The notes under the pieces are model-generated. The model had not been told where the DNA came from. It saw only the letters and a program-made list of their open reading frames with translations, and did not search any database. Of a stretch of DNA of 31,067 bases, positions 7,731 to 16,705 are shown piece after piece. Source of the DNA: CAZGXI01 sp964529715 (lineage in GTDB: Bacteria > Chloroflexota > Anaerolineae > Aggregatilineales > Ch27). Within the stretch, counting starts at the first letter, position 1; the number at the start of each line of letters is the position of its first letter. Position numbers and translations under genes: made by a program. The stretch covers positions 1-31,067 of the forward strand of contig CAZGXI010000047.1 in the NCBI GenBank assembly GCA_964529715.1. The letters are read 5' to 3'.

Positions 7731-9191
7731 TTGAACACCCGATCTTCGCGCGGCAGGCAGGAACACCCGCGCCAAAGCGGTCCCGGCGCGCAGTTCTTCG
7801 ATTTTCGGCAGGAAGAACTGAGCGCGCTCGACTTCGATGAGATCGAGGCCCGCTCCTTCGTGCATGGCGACCGCGCAGCCCCCGGCGACAGTGTGCGCAG
7901 CCTGATCAACCACCGCTGGGTGGGCATGGTGCTGTTCATCTTTCTGATCGGCGCGGTGCTGCGCAACGTAACCCTGATGGCGTTGACCGGCTTCATGCTG
8001 GTGGTGATCGCCGCCGCCTGGCTGTGGAGCCGTGCCGCGCTGCGGCAGGTGGGCTACGCCCGACGCTTCCAGCATCGCCGTGCCTTTCCCGGTGAGACGC
8101 TCGAACTGCAAACGGTGGTCGAGAACCGCAAGCTGCTGCCACTGGGCTGGCTCCAGGTCGAGGATTCCTGGGCGACCGAGATCGGCCCGGCGGACGAGGC
8201 GCTGCTCTCGCCGACGCAGCACCCGGAGATCGGCATCCTGGTGAATGTCTATACCTTGCGCTGGTTTCAGCGGGTACGGCGGCGGATTCCGCTGCTGGCG
8301 CGGCAGCGCGGCGTGTATCGCGTCGGCCCGGCGAAGGCGATCTCCGGCGACCCGTTCAGCCTGTTCGAGCGCGAGCGTCCGCTGGCCGGTGAGGAACGCC
8401 TGATCGTCTACCCAGAGGTCAAAACGTTGGCCGAACTTGGTCTGCCGGTCAAGGACCCACTGGGTGAAATCCGCACGACGCAGCGCCTGTTTGAAGACCC
8501 CAACCGCATCATGGGCGTGCGCGACTACCGCCCTGAAGACGGCCTGCGCCACGTCCACTGGAAGGCTACCGCCCGCGCGGGCCAGATGCAGACCAAAGTC
8601 TACGAGCCAACGCGCAGCGTGAACATCGTGCTGTGCCTCAACGTGGCGACCTTTGAGCAGCACTGGCGCGGTGTGTGGCCGGATATGCTGGAATACACTG
8701 TCACGACGGCGGCTTCCCTGGCCTACTGGGGCGCGATGCAGCATTACGCGGTGGGCGTGGTGGCAAATGGCACCCTGGCCCACGCCGATCAGCCGTTCCG
8801 GGTGCTGCCCAGCCGCGACCGCGATCAACTGATGCGCCTGTTGGAAACACTGGCCGGAGTGAGCTATTTCGTCACGGCGGAGTTCGGGCGCTTTCTGCTG
8901 GAAGAAAGCCCGCGTCTGCCCTGGGGAGCGACGCTGGTGCTGCTGACACCCTACGTCAATGACTCGATCCGGGCGTCTATCGACCGGCTGCGCGACGCCG
9001 GGCGGCGGCTGGTGCTGATCGTGCTGGGCAAGACCGCGCCGGAGTCGATCCCCGGCGTGTTGGTTCATCACTTGCCCATCGCGGGCGAAGCGCCGCCGGA
9101 CCTGGCGACTGACGATGAAGACGCCGTCGCGCAGGAAACGCCGCGCCAGCGTTTTTTGCGCGAGCGGGCAAAACAGACGGGAAAGTTTTAA
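7731..9191 (+). CDS. DUF58-domain membrane-anchored protein, MoxR partner
   Basis: 486 residues. Two membrane spans (about 63-77 and 82-99) are followed by a long soluble region. The DUF58 signature lies at 262-294: VRDYRPEDGLRHVHWKATAR, then a vWA-like core. The TTG start at 7731 is favoured because GAGG sits 8 bases upstream inside the end of the MoxR gene; a later GTG at 7859 is possible and would shorten the soluble N-terminus. DUF58 proteins are genetic partners of MoxR ATPases and are thought to be their clients or adaptors. The stop codon lies in an inverted repeat shared with the gap to the third gene. Confidence 0.9.
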   Translation: MNTRSSRGRQEHPRQSGPGAQFFDFRQEELSALDFDEIEARSFVHGDRAAPGDSVRSLINHRWVGMVLFIFLIGAVLRNVTLMALTGFMLVVIAAAWLWSRAALRQVGYARRFQHRRAFPGETLELQTVVENRKLLPLGWLQVEDSWATEIGPADEALLSPTQHPEIGILVNVYTLRWFQRVRRRIPLLARQRGVYRVGPAKAISGDPFSLFERERPLAGEERLIVYPEVKTLAELGLPVKDPLGEIRTTQRLFEDPNRIMGVRDYRPEDGLRHVHWKATARAGQMQTKVYEPTRSVNIVLCLNVATFEQHWRGVWPDMLEYTVTTAASLAYWGAMQHYAVGVVANGTLAHADQPFRVLPSRDRDQLMRLLETLAGVSYFVTAEFGRFLLEESPRLPWGATLVLLTPYVNDSIRASIDRLRDAGRRLVLIVLGKTAPESIPGVLVHHLPIAGEAPPDLATDDEDAVAQETPRQRFLRERAKQTGKF

Positions 9192-9242
9192 GTGTTGGGT
9201 TCTAAGTTTTGAATTCCGAACGCAACACTTATCTCTTAAAAC
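9185..9242. repeat. Imperfect inverted repeat spanning the DUF58 stop codon
   Basis: TAAGTGTTG (9189-9197) is the exact complement of CAACACTTA (9223-9231). GTTTTAA (9185-9191) can also pair with TTAAAAC (9236-9242) across a 4-base bulge. The centre reads like the widespread TTCTAAGTTTTGAATTC type of intergenic repeat. No T-run follows, so it may be an RNA stabiliser or processing site inside the operon rather than a terminator. Confidence 0.6.
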
Positions 9243-9260
9243 GGCTCTGAGAGGCAACGA

Positions 9261-10736
9261 GTGACCCTGCTTGAACGCCTGCGCGACCCGGAAAGTGTGC
9301 GCGCGCCGCTAGATTTCCGCCAGGAGACGACCTACGTCTTGGCTGCCCTGATGGAGACGATGTGGATCGCGCCTTGGTTCGCCGCGCTTGCGCCCGGCGC
9401 GCGCGACCTGCCGTTCTCGCTGCTGGTGCTTTATCTGGCGGGCAATGTCCTGGTGGCCATGTTGATCACGCGCCTGCTGGATAGCTGGGGGATGTGGGCG
9501 AACCTGCGCCAGGTCGTTTTTTTCGCCGGGCTGATCCTGGCCGTGCTGCTGACGGCAGGTGTGGTCCTGCCGCAGACGCCTGCCGTCCCGATGATCGTGG
9601 GCAATACCGGCCCGGATGGAGCGCCGGTGCAGCGCATTGTGCTGCCGCCGCTGCTGATCGTGTTGGCGCTGGTGGCGCTGCTGTGGTGGCGTGGGCTGCG
9701 TGTGGCGATTGTCGTGCCGACCGTGACGCGCGTGGCCTTCGGCGTGCGCTTGGGGATACTGGCCTTTCTGATGGCGGGCGTGTTCTTTTACGATCAGCGC
9801 GCTGCCACGCTCACGGCGCTGCCGCTCTTTTTCTTCTGTGGCCTGCTGGCGACCAGCCTGGCGCGGGCGACGGCGCTGCGGGCCATGTGGCGGCAGCCAG
9901 TGTCTTTCGGCCCGTCGTGGACGGGTTTTATGAGTCTGGCCGCCGCCGCGACAACCCTGGCTGGGTTGCTGGCGGCGGGCATCCTCAGCGGCCTGGACCC
10001 GGACGTGATCTGGCGGGTCGTGCAGCCGGTGGTGATGATCCCGGTACTGATTGTTGGTCTGCTGCTGACGCCGCTCTTTTTGCTGATCCAGGTGCTCGTC
10101 GAGGCGCTGATCCCGCTGCTGGCTGGTTCCGGCCTGATGGAAAACGCGCTCCAGATGCCGGAGCTGGAACTGCCCTCGCCGCAGGATCGCCAGCCGCCGC
10201 AACTTCTCCAGCAGTTAGAACAGCTCTTCAACGCCCTGGGCGGCATCCAGATTTGTCTGATGGCGCTGGTCGTGGTGATCGTCGTTGTCGTGATCCTGCT
10301 GACGCTGCGCCAGCGGCGCAGTCTGGCGTCGGCGGGCCTGGACGAGCGCGAGGACCTGGAAAGCGATGTGTTGGGCGGCCTGCGCGACGCGCTCCGGCGC
10401 GGCCTGGACGCGCTCGGCGGGATGCTGAACGCGGTGGGGCAGTTCGGGCTGGGGCGCGACCTGTTCGCGGCGCTGACTGTGCGGCGCGTCTACGCGCAGA
10501 TGGTTCGCCTGGCTGCCAGGCGTGGCTATCCCCGCGCGCCCTCGGAGACGCCCTACGAGTACCGGAAGGCGCTCGGCCAGGCGTATCCCGGCCTGGACGA
10601 CGACGCGGCGCTCGTCACCGAGGCTTATGTGCGCGTGCACTATGGCGAAGCGCCGGAAAGCGCCGAGGCGTTGCAGACGGTCATCCGCGCGTGGGAACGT
10701 CTGCGCGCCAGCCTTGACCCGGCGACCAAACCCTGA
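9261..10736 (+). CDS. Polytopic DUF4129 protein, TgpA-like but lacking a transglutaminase domain
   Basis: 491 residues. About eight membrane spans occupy residues 15-290. A short Pro/Gln-rich loop (about 295-330), one strong span (IQICLMALVVVIVVVVILLTL) and a C-terminal DUF4129-like domain follow. That domain shows VRRVYAQMVRLAARRGYPRAPSE, then TPYEYRKAL and EAYVRVHYGE. TgpA-type proteins have the same order of membrane block, loop, span and DUF4129. Their loop, however, holds a transglutaminase with a Cys-His-Asp triad; here only about 35-50 residues separate the spans and no triad is visible. The start is GTG with GAGAGG 6 bases upstream. It is the third gene of the MoxR/DUF58 operon. The DUF4129 call rests on motif memory. 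Confidence 0.8.
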   Translation: MTLLERLRDPESVRAPLDFRQETTYVLAALMETMWIAPWFAALAPGARDLPFSLLVLYLAGNVLVAMLITRLLDSWGMWANLRQVVFFAGLILAVLLTAGVVLPQTPAVPMIVGNTGPDGAPVQRIVLPPLLIVLALVALLWWRGLRVAIVVPTVTRVAFGVRLGILAFLMAGVFFYDQRAATLTALPLFFFCGLLATSLARATALRAMWRQPVSFGPSWTGFMSLAAAATTLAGLLAAGILSGLDPDVIWRVVQPVVMIPVLIVGLLLTPLFLLIQVLVEALIPLLAGSGLMENALQMPELELPSPQDRQPPQLLQQLEQLFNALGGIQICLMALVVVIVVVVILLTLRQRRSLASAGLDEREDLESDVLGGLRDALRRGLDALGGMLNAVGQFGLGRDLFAALTVRRVYAQMVRLAARRGYPRAPSETPYEYRKALGQAYPGLDDDAALVTEAYVRVHYGEAPESAEALQTVIRAWERLRASLDPATKP

Positions 10737-10769
10737 TCTACCCTCAAAGATGCCAAGAAATGTAAAAAT

Positions 10770-10796
10770 GTAGCGGCAGCTTCAAGCCGCCGCTAC
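10770..10796. repeat. 27-bp GTAG/CTAC-footed palindrome, copy 2
   Basis: Arms GTAGCGGC and GCCGCTAC are exact complements around a centre that contains TTCAA. It lies in the 91-base gap between two convergent genes and may also act as a transcription end for either. There is no T-run directly after it. It is nearly identical to the reverse complement of copy 1. Confidence 0.85.
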
Positions 10797-10827
10797 CCAC
10801 ACAACACGTCCCAGCGGCGGTAAAGGC

Positions 10828-12924
10828 TTATCCTCCCGCCTCGTTGAGCGCATTCAGGCGGCTGATCACGTCTGGCAGGAAGGGATAGCTATACACGCTG
10901 CCCCACATCTGCACCCACTCGTATTCGCGCCGCGCGGCTGCAAGATCGTTCCGTCCGTTCCGCTCCTGCAAGATCAGGCCACGCAGGTAGTGGCGCGACC
11001 CCGACTCCTCCTGCGCCAGCGCCCGGTCGATGTCGTCCAGCGCGGCGTCGTACTGTCCCTGGGCCAGCAACACGCGCGCCCGGTACTCGTAAGCCAGCGG
11101 ACGCAAGGCATCCGGCAGCCGTTCGGGGAAGTTGCCGGCCAGAAGTTGTTGCGCTTCAGCAAGCGCCTGCCGGTAGGCTTCCTCATTGCGCGGATTGGCC
11201 CCATCCACCAGCGCGCGCGCCTTGAGCAGCCGCAGGTCGTCACGGCTGTTATCGGTGGCCAGCAGCGCGTCGGCGTCGTCAATCGCCACGCCGAAGCGCC
11301 CCAGACGGTAGGCGACCTCCGCGCGGCCCTCGCGCGCCGGGACGTTCGACTCGTCGAGCCGCAGCGCCGCGTCGAAGTTCTGGAACGCCTGCGCATACTG
11401 CCGCCAGCGTAGATAAATCGCCGCGCGGCCTAGGTAAGCTGGGATTTGCGCCGGGGATGGCTCCTCGGCGTTCAAGGCCCGGCTGTAGGCGGCAATCGCC
11501 AGGTCGTAGTTGCCCTCGCCTGCGCGCGCGTCGCCCAGCAGTGTCCAGCCCTCGATGCTGCCGGGGTAGAAGAACAGATATTCCTGAAGGTGCAACACGG
11601 CCAGCCCGTCGTCGCCGCGCGCCATGTCGGCCCGCGCCCGCAGGAGGTAGGCGGCCTCGGCGCTCGGATCGATGTACAGGGCAGCGGAAGCGTTCCACTG
11701 GGCGTCGGCGGGTTGGTTACGGGCCAGGTTGAGTTCGCCCTGCATGATCCACAGGTTGGCATCGCCAGGAAGCTGCTGCAGGCCGTCGGCGATCACGCGG
11801 GCGGCAGTGTCGAAGTCGCGCGCGGCGATGGCATTTTGCGCCCGCACCAGGTACGGCAAGCGCATACGCGGGTCGCCGGCGATGGCCTGTTCGGCATAGC
11901 GGTTCGACTCGCTGTAATTCCCCAACGCCGCGTGCACATAGGCCAGGCCGGCGAGCATCACGGCGTCATTGTCGGGGGAATCCTCGCGGGCCAGGCCTTC
12001 TTCCAGGATTTCCAGGGCGCGTTCGGGGTCGCCGGAACGGACGCGCGCGATAGCTTCGTAGAGGTAGGGGTTGGGGTCAAAGCGGAACTGGGTGTTCTGG
12101 CGCTCGTTGGTAAGGGTCGGCAACACTTCAGCATACTGTCCCCGCTCCATCAGCGCGATGGCCTGTTCCAGCACGAGGCTGGAGATGCGGGGATAGATTG
12201 GCGTGGGCGTCATCTCGGTGAAGATGTCACCGTGTGGCATCCGTGCATCGAAGGCCGGCGTGGGTGTGTAGGTCAGTTCCGGCGTAGGCGAGGGCGTGGG
12301 GGTAAAGCCGGGCGTGGGCGTCGGGGTGTTGGTGGGGGTGGGGCTGGGCGTCCATGTCGGCGCGAGGGCGATAACATCTGGGTTGTTGGCAATGAAGAGT
12401 CCCCCGATGGCCAGCAGCGCCACGACGATCAACAGCGGCACGCCGCGCACGGCCAGCCGGTAGAGGAAGGCAGCGCGCTCCCCAACGCGCCCGCGCGTCT
12501 TGTGCGTCCAGACAATATCGGCGTAAGGATCGGGCAGTGCCAGGACGCGCTCCAGGATCGGTTCCAGCGCGGCCTGCGCCGCCTGAACTTTGTCCGGTGT
12601 CAGGCGGGGGATAGGGCTTTTGACCTCGGTTGGCAGAGGCGCTTCTGCCGCTGCGGCCCCTTCTGGCGGGGTGACGGCCACACCCAGCGCGCGCAGCCCC
12701 TTGAGCGCCATGTCGTTCTGCGGATTGATCTTGAGCAGTTCCCGCAGACAGAACACGCGCTCGCGGTCATCTTTGGCGACACTGCTTAACCACAGCCAGG
12801 CCGTCTCGTTGCGTGGGTTCAGGCGGATGGCATTTTGCAGCAGGCGACGCGCGTCGTCGTTTTGTTTGGCTTTGGCGGCGGCGATCCCTTGTTGCAGGTA
12901 TTGAAGGGCTTGATCCTCAGACAT
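10828..12924 (-). CDS. TPR-repeat protein with single membrane span and Thr-Pro linker
   Basis: 698 residues. An N-terminal TPR-like region (1-80) reads ALQYLQQGIAAAKAKQ, then NPRNETAWLWLSSVA and INPQNDMALKGL. I associate this arrangement with many Chloroflexota proteins. A single membrane span is at 161-180, a Thr/Pro-rich stalk at 189-225, and many TPR units fill about 245-690. The likely topology puts the N-terminus inside and the TPR solenoid outside as a scaffold for protein binding. The ATG follows a GAGG-containing site. It lies downstream of the M55 peptidase gene on the same strand, 179 bases apart with a 90-base palindromic element between, so co-transcription is uncertain. Partner unknown. 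Confidence 0.9.
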   Translation of the reverse strand: MSEDQALQYLQQGIAAAKAKQNDDARRLLQNAIRLNPRNETAWLWLSSVAKDDRERVFCLRELLKINPQNDMALKGLRALGVAVTPPEGAAAAEAPLPTEVKSPIPRLTPDKVQAAQAALEPILERVLALPDPYADIVWTHKTRGRVGERAAFLYRLAVRGVPLLIVVALLAIGGLFIANNPDVIALAPTWTPSPTPTNTPTPTPGFTPTPSPTPELTYTPTPAFDARMPHGDIFTEMTPTPIYPRISSLVLEQAIALMERGQYAEVLPTLTNERQNTQFRFDPNPYLYEAIARVRSGDPERALEILEEGLAREDSPDNDAVMLAGLAYVHAALGNYSESNRYAEQAIAGDPRMRLPYLVRAQNAIAARDFDTAARVIADGLQQLPGDANLWIMQGELNLARNQPADAQWNASAALYIDPSAEAAYLLRARADMARGDDGLAVLHLQEYLFFYPGSIEGWTLLGDARAGEGNYDLAIAAYSRALNAEEPSPAQIPAYLGRAAIYLRWRQYAQAFQNFDAALRLDESNVPAREGRAEVAYRLGRFGVAIDDADALLATDNSRDDLRLLKARALVDGANPRNEEAYRQALAEAQQLLAGNFPERLPDALRPLAYEYRARVLLAQGQYDAALDDIDRALAQEESGSRHYLRGLILQERNGRNDLAAARREYEWVQMWGSVYSYPFLPDVISRLNALNEAGG

Positions 12925-13007
12925 GCGCCTCTACGCCCCCTGTTTTTTGGCTTGACGCGGACGCCCTCATTGTACAACAACCCGCGCCGCGCCAAAAATG
13001 CGCCTGC

Positions 13008-13097
13008 CAGTTCAGAGTTATGCGTTCTGAGGGAGGGGTTCAATGCCCCTCTTCCGGCGCATTCAACTCAGCACTGTGAACTCAAAACTCTGAACTG
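13008..13097. repeat. 90-bp palindromic element with 12-bp terminal inverted repeats
   Basis: CAGTTCAGAGTT (13008-13019) and AACTCTGAACTG (13086-13097) are perfect complements. Inside lies an AGGGG/CCCCT hairpin around TTCAATG and a tandem of ACTCAGCACTG/AACTCAAAACTCTG units. It sits 7 bases after the M55 stop codon. It looks like a small non-coding mobile or formerly mobile element. Confidence 0.75.
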
Positions 13098-13103
13098 TTT
13101 ACC

Positions 13104-13919
13104 TTACCAGTCCCAGATTTGCGACCAGGCTTGCAGCCAGTGCTCACCCCGGCTGACCACCTTGACTTCGCTCTCGATCACCTCCACGCCGGGCCGGCCC
13201 TTGTATTCTTGCAGCCTGTCTACGCTGGCGAACTCGACGGCCACTGTCGTCGGTCTGGCCGGCACATAGGGCTTGACGGCCTTCAGGTTTTGCAGCGCCT
13301 TCTTCGCGCCCTCCTCGATCATCTGTCGGGCGCGGATGGGCGGCACGTGCTGGGCCGAATAGCGCGACAGGCCGCGCTTGACCTGCACGGTGGTCACGCC
13401 GTCGCCCAGGGCGGCCTTCGCTTCGCGGCAGGCAGCGGCGTCTCCGGCGACCATCAGCACCGGCACGCCATGGTGTCCCCACCAGGCGGCGTTCAGCGCC
13501 GTTTCGCCGACCAGTTCCCCGTTGAACCACAGGTTGCGCCAGGTACTGGAGGAGACGGTATGGCATAACACGCCATCCGGCGTGCCCATGCGGGCATGCG
13601 CCCCGACGATCAGCACGCCGTCGCAGGGCTGCTCCACTAGCGCCTCATAGTGCAGCCACGAGTGGTGCGCCACCCAGCTGCAAGCCGGTTCGAGCAGTTC
13701 CCCGACATAGGAGTTGAAGGACCGGGGGCCGCCCGCGCCGTGAAAGTCGATGATCACCACTTCGTCTGCGCCGCCAGCCTGCGCGCCACGAATGGCCGCG
13801 TTGACTTCCTGCGTGTAGAGCACACGCGCCTCTTCATAGGCAGGCTCGCCGTTCGACACCTGTTCCCAGGTGGTAATGCCGCTGACGCCTTCCATGTCAG
13901 ACATGATCACTACGCGCAT
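13104..13919 (-). CDS. M55-family D-aminopeptidase (DppA-like)
   Basis: 271 residues, the normal M55 length. The zinc-binding and active-site pattern of Bacillus subtilis DppA (D8, E10, H60, H104, E133) is matched by D8 and E10 in SDMEGVSG, H60 in IIDFHGAGG, H108 in IVGAHARMG, and E135 or E139 in FNGELVGE. His120 may serve as the catalytic base. Such enzymes release D-amino acids from D-Ala-D-Ala-like peptides, probably for recycling wall material. The ATG at 13917-13919 is chosen because AAAGGA lies 7 bases upstream and it gives the standard N-terminus; longer reading is possible but adds 66 residues without family support. No dipeptide transporter genes are nearby. Confidence 0.93.
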   Translation of the reverse strand: MRVVIMSDMEGVSGITTWEQVSNGEPAYEEARVLYTQEVNAAIRGAQAGGADEVVIIDFHGAGGPRSFNSYVGELLEPACSWVAHHSWLHYEALVEQPCDGVLIVGAHARMGTPDGVLCHTVSSSTWRNLWFNGELVGETALNAAWWGHHGVPVLMVAGDAAACREAKAALGDGVTTVQVKRGLSRYSAQHVPPIRARQMIEEGAKKALQNLKAVKPYVPARPTTVAVEFASVDRLQEYKGRPGVEVIESEVKVVSRGEHWLQAWSQIWDW

Positions 13920-14214
13920 CGGAAAATCCTTTCTAGAAAAAGGGTGCCCCCTGAATATACAAAAAAGCACGGCGCAATGCATCTCGCTGTTGCCGCGCAC
14001 TCCCTCCCGACTTGAGCCGGAGAAAGAAGAGGTTGAAACTGTCACAAACTTGGTTACATTTGTCCACCATCTGACGGAAATCTGGCATTGTGAGGCTAAA
14101 ACATCCCGGCCATACAATCAAAACGAACCTACATTGTCGCTTTCCTCGCAGCTTCTCATAGACGAAAACAGCCGATTTTCTCTTGTTCTTGTCCCGCTCA
14201 GGAGGCAAAACCGC

Positions 14215-15615
14215 ATGGACGTACTTACGTTGTCGCGGCTGCAATTCGCTGTCACCACCGTATACCACTTTTTCTTTGTGCCGCTGACCATCGGGCTGGG
14301 GCTGCTGGTGGCCCTGATGGAAACCGCCTACGTGCGCAGCGGCAATGAAGAATACAAACGCATGACCAAGTTCTGGGGCAAGTTGTTCGTCATCAACTTC
14401 GCTATGGGTGTGGTGACGGGTATTGTCCAGGAGTTCCAGTTCGGTATGAACTGGTCTGAATACTCGCGTTTCATGGGTGACATCTTCGGCGCGCCACTGG
14501 CCATCGAGGCACTGCTGGCCTTCTTTTTGGAATCGACCTTTTTGGGCGTGTGGATTTTCGGCTGGGATCGCCTGTCGAAGGGCCTGCACGCCCTGACGAT
14601 CTGGCTGGTCGCCATCGGCACAGCCCTGTCGGCTTTCTGGATTCTGGTTGCCAACTCCTTTATGCAGGAGCCGGTTGGCTACGCTATTCGCAATGGCCGG
14701 GCAGAAATGACCGACTTTGGGGCGCTGCTGGGCAACCCGCATGTGTGGGTGCAGTATCCGCACGTGCTGGCGTCGGGTGTCACGACGGCGGCGTTCTTCG
14801 TGCTGGGCATCAGCGCGTGGCATCTGCTGCGCAAAAAAGAAGGCTGGGAAATGTTCCACCGCTCGTTTCAATGGGCGGCAGTGTACGGCGTTATCGGCAC
14901 GGTGCTGGTGGTGCTGGTGGGCCATTCTCAGGCGCAGCACATGGTCCGCGCGCAGCCGATGAAGATGGCCGCCGCCGAGGCGTTGTGGAACAGCGAAGAC
15001 CCGGCCTCCATGTCGCTGTTCAGCATTGGGCAGTTAGACGAGAACAGCCAGTGGCAGGACGTGTTCTCCATCCGTATACCGGGCCTGCTCAGCTTTTTAG
15101 CGTATAACCGGTTCAGCGGCGAGGTTCAGGGGTTGAATGACCTCCAGGCCGAATACGAACTGATCTACGGGGCGGGCAACTACATGCCGCCGGTAGCGAT
15201 CAACTACTGGAGTTTCCGCGCGATGGTGGGCGCGGGCATGTTGATGTTGGGTCTGGCGTTCTACGCGCTGTATCTGGTCTTCCGGAATCAAAGCGCGAAC
15301 AAGCGGTGGTTCCATCGCATTTTGCCCTTCGCCATTCTGTTGCCTTACCTGGCGAATACGACTGGCTGGTTCCTCACCGAGTTGGGCCGCCAGCCCTGGA
15401 TCGTCTTCGGCGAGATGCGCGTGGAGCAGGCCGTCTCGCGCAATGTGCCAGCCAGCACCGTGCTGTTTTCGCTGGTGGCCTTTACGCTGATCTACGGCGT
15501 GCTGATGGCGGCGGACATATACCTGCTGCGCAAGTTCGCGCGCAACCCCGAAGAAGTGGACCTGATCGACGCGGACGCCCCGGCTGCCCTCGACCGGGCT
15601 TTTTCAGGAGATTAG
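14215..15615 (+). CDS. cydA: Cytochrome bd ubiquinol oxidase subunit I
   Basis: 466 residues. It carries the heme ligands H18 (VYHFFF), H183 (QYPHVLASG) and M337 (SFRAMVG), which correspond to E. coli H19, H186 and M393. Conserved acids E98 and E106 and the GRQPW motif (390-394) are present. QP-K250-MAAAE255 carries the quinol-binding Lys and Glu. The Q-loop is of the short type. It oxidises quinol and reduces oxygen to water in the cytoplasmic membrane. The ATG at 14215 follows AGGAGG (14200-14205); the open frame extends further upstream but without a ribosome site. The next gene, cydB, starts 3 bases after the stop. A weak promoter guess is TTGTGA (14088-14093) with TACAAT (14113-14118), but the 19-base spacer is long. 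Confidence 0.97.
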   Translation: MDVLTLSRLQFAVTTVYHFFFVPLTIGLGLLVALMETAYVRSGNEEYKRMTKFWGKLFVINFAMGVVTGIVQEFQFGMNWSEYSRFMGDIFGAPLAIEALLAFFLESTFLGVWIFGWDRLSKGLHALTIWLVAIGTALSAFWILVANSFMQEPVGYAIRNGRAEMTDFGALLGNPHVWVQYPHVLASGVTTAAFFVLGISAWHLLRKKEGWEMFHRSFQWAAVYGVIGTVLVVLVGHSQAQHMVRAQPMKMAAAEALWNSEDPASMSLFSIGQLDENSQWQDVFSIRIPGLLSFLAYNRFSGEVQGLNDLQAEYELIYGAGNYMPPVAINYWSFRAMVGAGMLMLGLAFYALYLVFRNQSANKRWFHRILPFAILLPYLANTTGWFLTELGRQPWIVFGEMRVEQAVSRNVPASTVLFSLVAFTLIYGVLMAADIYLLRKFARNPEEVDLIDADAPAALDRAFSGD

Positions 15616-15618
15616 GAC

Positions 15619-16632
15619 GTGGAACTCAATTCCCTGTGGTTTACCCTGATCGCAGTGCTGTTTATCGGTTTCTTTTTCCTGGAAGGGTTCGACTATGGCG
15701 TGGGCATCCTGATGCCCATCCTGGGGCGGAACGACCGTGAGCGCCGTGTGATCATTAACACCATCGGCCCCTTCTGGGACGGCAACGAGGTCTGGCTGAT
15801 CACCGCCGGGGGCGCGATGTTCGCCGCCTTTCCGCACTGGTACGCCACGATGTTCAGCGGCTTCTACCTGGCGCTGGTGCTGATGCTGCTGGCGCTGATC
15901 GTGCGCGGTGTGGCCTTCGAGTTCCGCAGCAAGGACCGCCACCCACGCTGGCGGCGGCTGTGGGATTGGCTGCTGTGCGGCGGCAGCTTCATCCCGGCAT
16001 TGCTGTGGGGTGTGGCCCTGGCGAATGTTGTGCGCGGTGTGCCCATCGACGCCGAGATGACCTATGTCGGCACGTTCTTCGACCTGATCAACCCGCTGTC
16101 ATTGGTCGCAGGGCTGGCGGCGCTGGTGGCCTTCATGCTGCACGGCGCGATCTTCCTGAGTCTCAAAACGGACGGCGAAGTCCGTGCGCGGGCAGAACAG
16201 GCTGCGCAACGTCTGTGGCCGGTTGTGGTGGTGGTGATCGTGCTGCTGGTGATCCTCGGCTACACCCAGACGGATATTTTCCAGCAGTTGGGCGTCAACC
16301 CCGGCGTGAGCGCGCTGGGGTCGGGCGCGGCGCTGCTGGCGGTGGGCTGGCTGTTGCGGGATAAACGCCATGGCTGGGCTTTCGCGGCGATGGGCCTACA
16401 CCTGGCGCTGACGATCATCACCGTGTTCCGGGGGCTGTACCCGCGCGTGCTGGTCTCCAGCCTGGACCCGGCCTACAGCCTGACGATCACCAACGCCTCG
16501 TCCAGCGAGTACACGTTGCAAATCATGACCGTTGTCGCGCTGATCTTCGTGCCGATTGTGGTCATCTATCAGGCCTGGAGCTATTGGGTGTTCCGCAAGC
16601 GCGTGAGCACGGAAACGAAGCTGGAATACTGA
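15619..16632 (+). CDS. cydB: Cytochrome bd ubiquinol oxidase subunit II
   Basis: 337 residues with eight to nine membrane spans. The family motifs FFFLEGFDYGVGIL (17-30) and GPFWDGNEVWLITAGG (51-66) are intact. It forms the heterodimer with CydA and supports heme and proton-channel structure. The GTG start lies right after the cydA stop, with CAGGAG and AGGA just upstream, so translation is coupled. A perfect 12-bp stem terminator follows. No small CydX-like reading frame with a ribosome site is visible between the stop and the terminator. Confidence 0.96.
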   Translation: MELNSLWFTLIAVLFIGFFFLEGFDYGVGILMPILGRNDRERRVIINTIGPFWDGNEVWLITAGGAMFAAFPHWYATMFSGFYLALVLMLLALIVRGVAFEFRSKDRHPRWRRLWDWLLCGGSFIPALLWGVALANVVRGVPIDAEMTYVGTFFDLINPLSLVAGLAALVAFMLHGAIFLSLKTDGEVRARAEQAAQRLWPVVVVVIVLLVILGYTQTDIFQQLGVNPGVSALGSGAALLAVGWLLRDKRHGWAFAAMGLHLALTIITVFRGLYPRVLVSSLDPAYSLTITNASSSEYTLQIMTVVALIFVPIVVIYQAWSYWVFRKRVSTETKLEY

Positions 16633-16661
16633 CGCGCAGCGCAGTCGAAAGTGAGCCGGAT

Positions 16662-16697
16662 GTCGGGGCGGTCAGCGGTGGACCGCCCCGACTGTTT
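16662..16697 (+). terminator. Intrinsic terminator of cydAB
   Basis: GTCGGGGCGGTC (16662-16673) pairs perfectly with GACCGCCCCGAC (16681-16692) across a 7-base loop, followed by TGTTT. It separates cydAB from the downstream regulator gene. Confidence 0.85.
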
Positions 16698-16705
16698 GCA
16701 GGCCG

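Noticed and set aside
7257..9257. 666-residue open frame on the minus strand across MoxR and DUF58
   Set aside because: Both plus-strand genes have intact family motifs; this frame is a codon-bias shadow.
13920..14117. N-terminal extension of the M55 peptidase
   Set aside because: The ATG at 13917-13919 has a good ribosome site and places D8, E10 and H60 exactly as in DppA.
13870..14214. N-terminal extension of cydA
   Set aside because: The extension has no ribosome site and precedes the conserved N-terminus with H18; AGGAGG before 14215 fixes the start.
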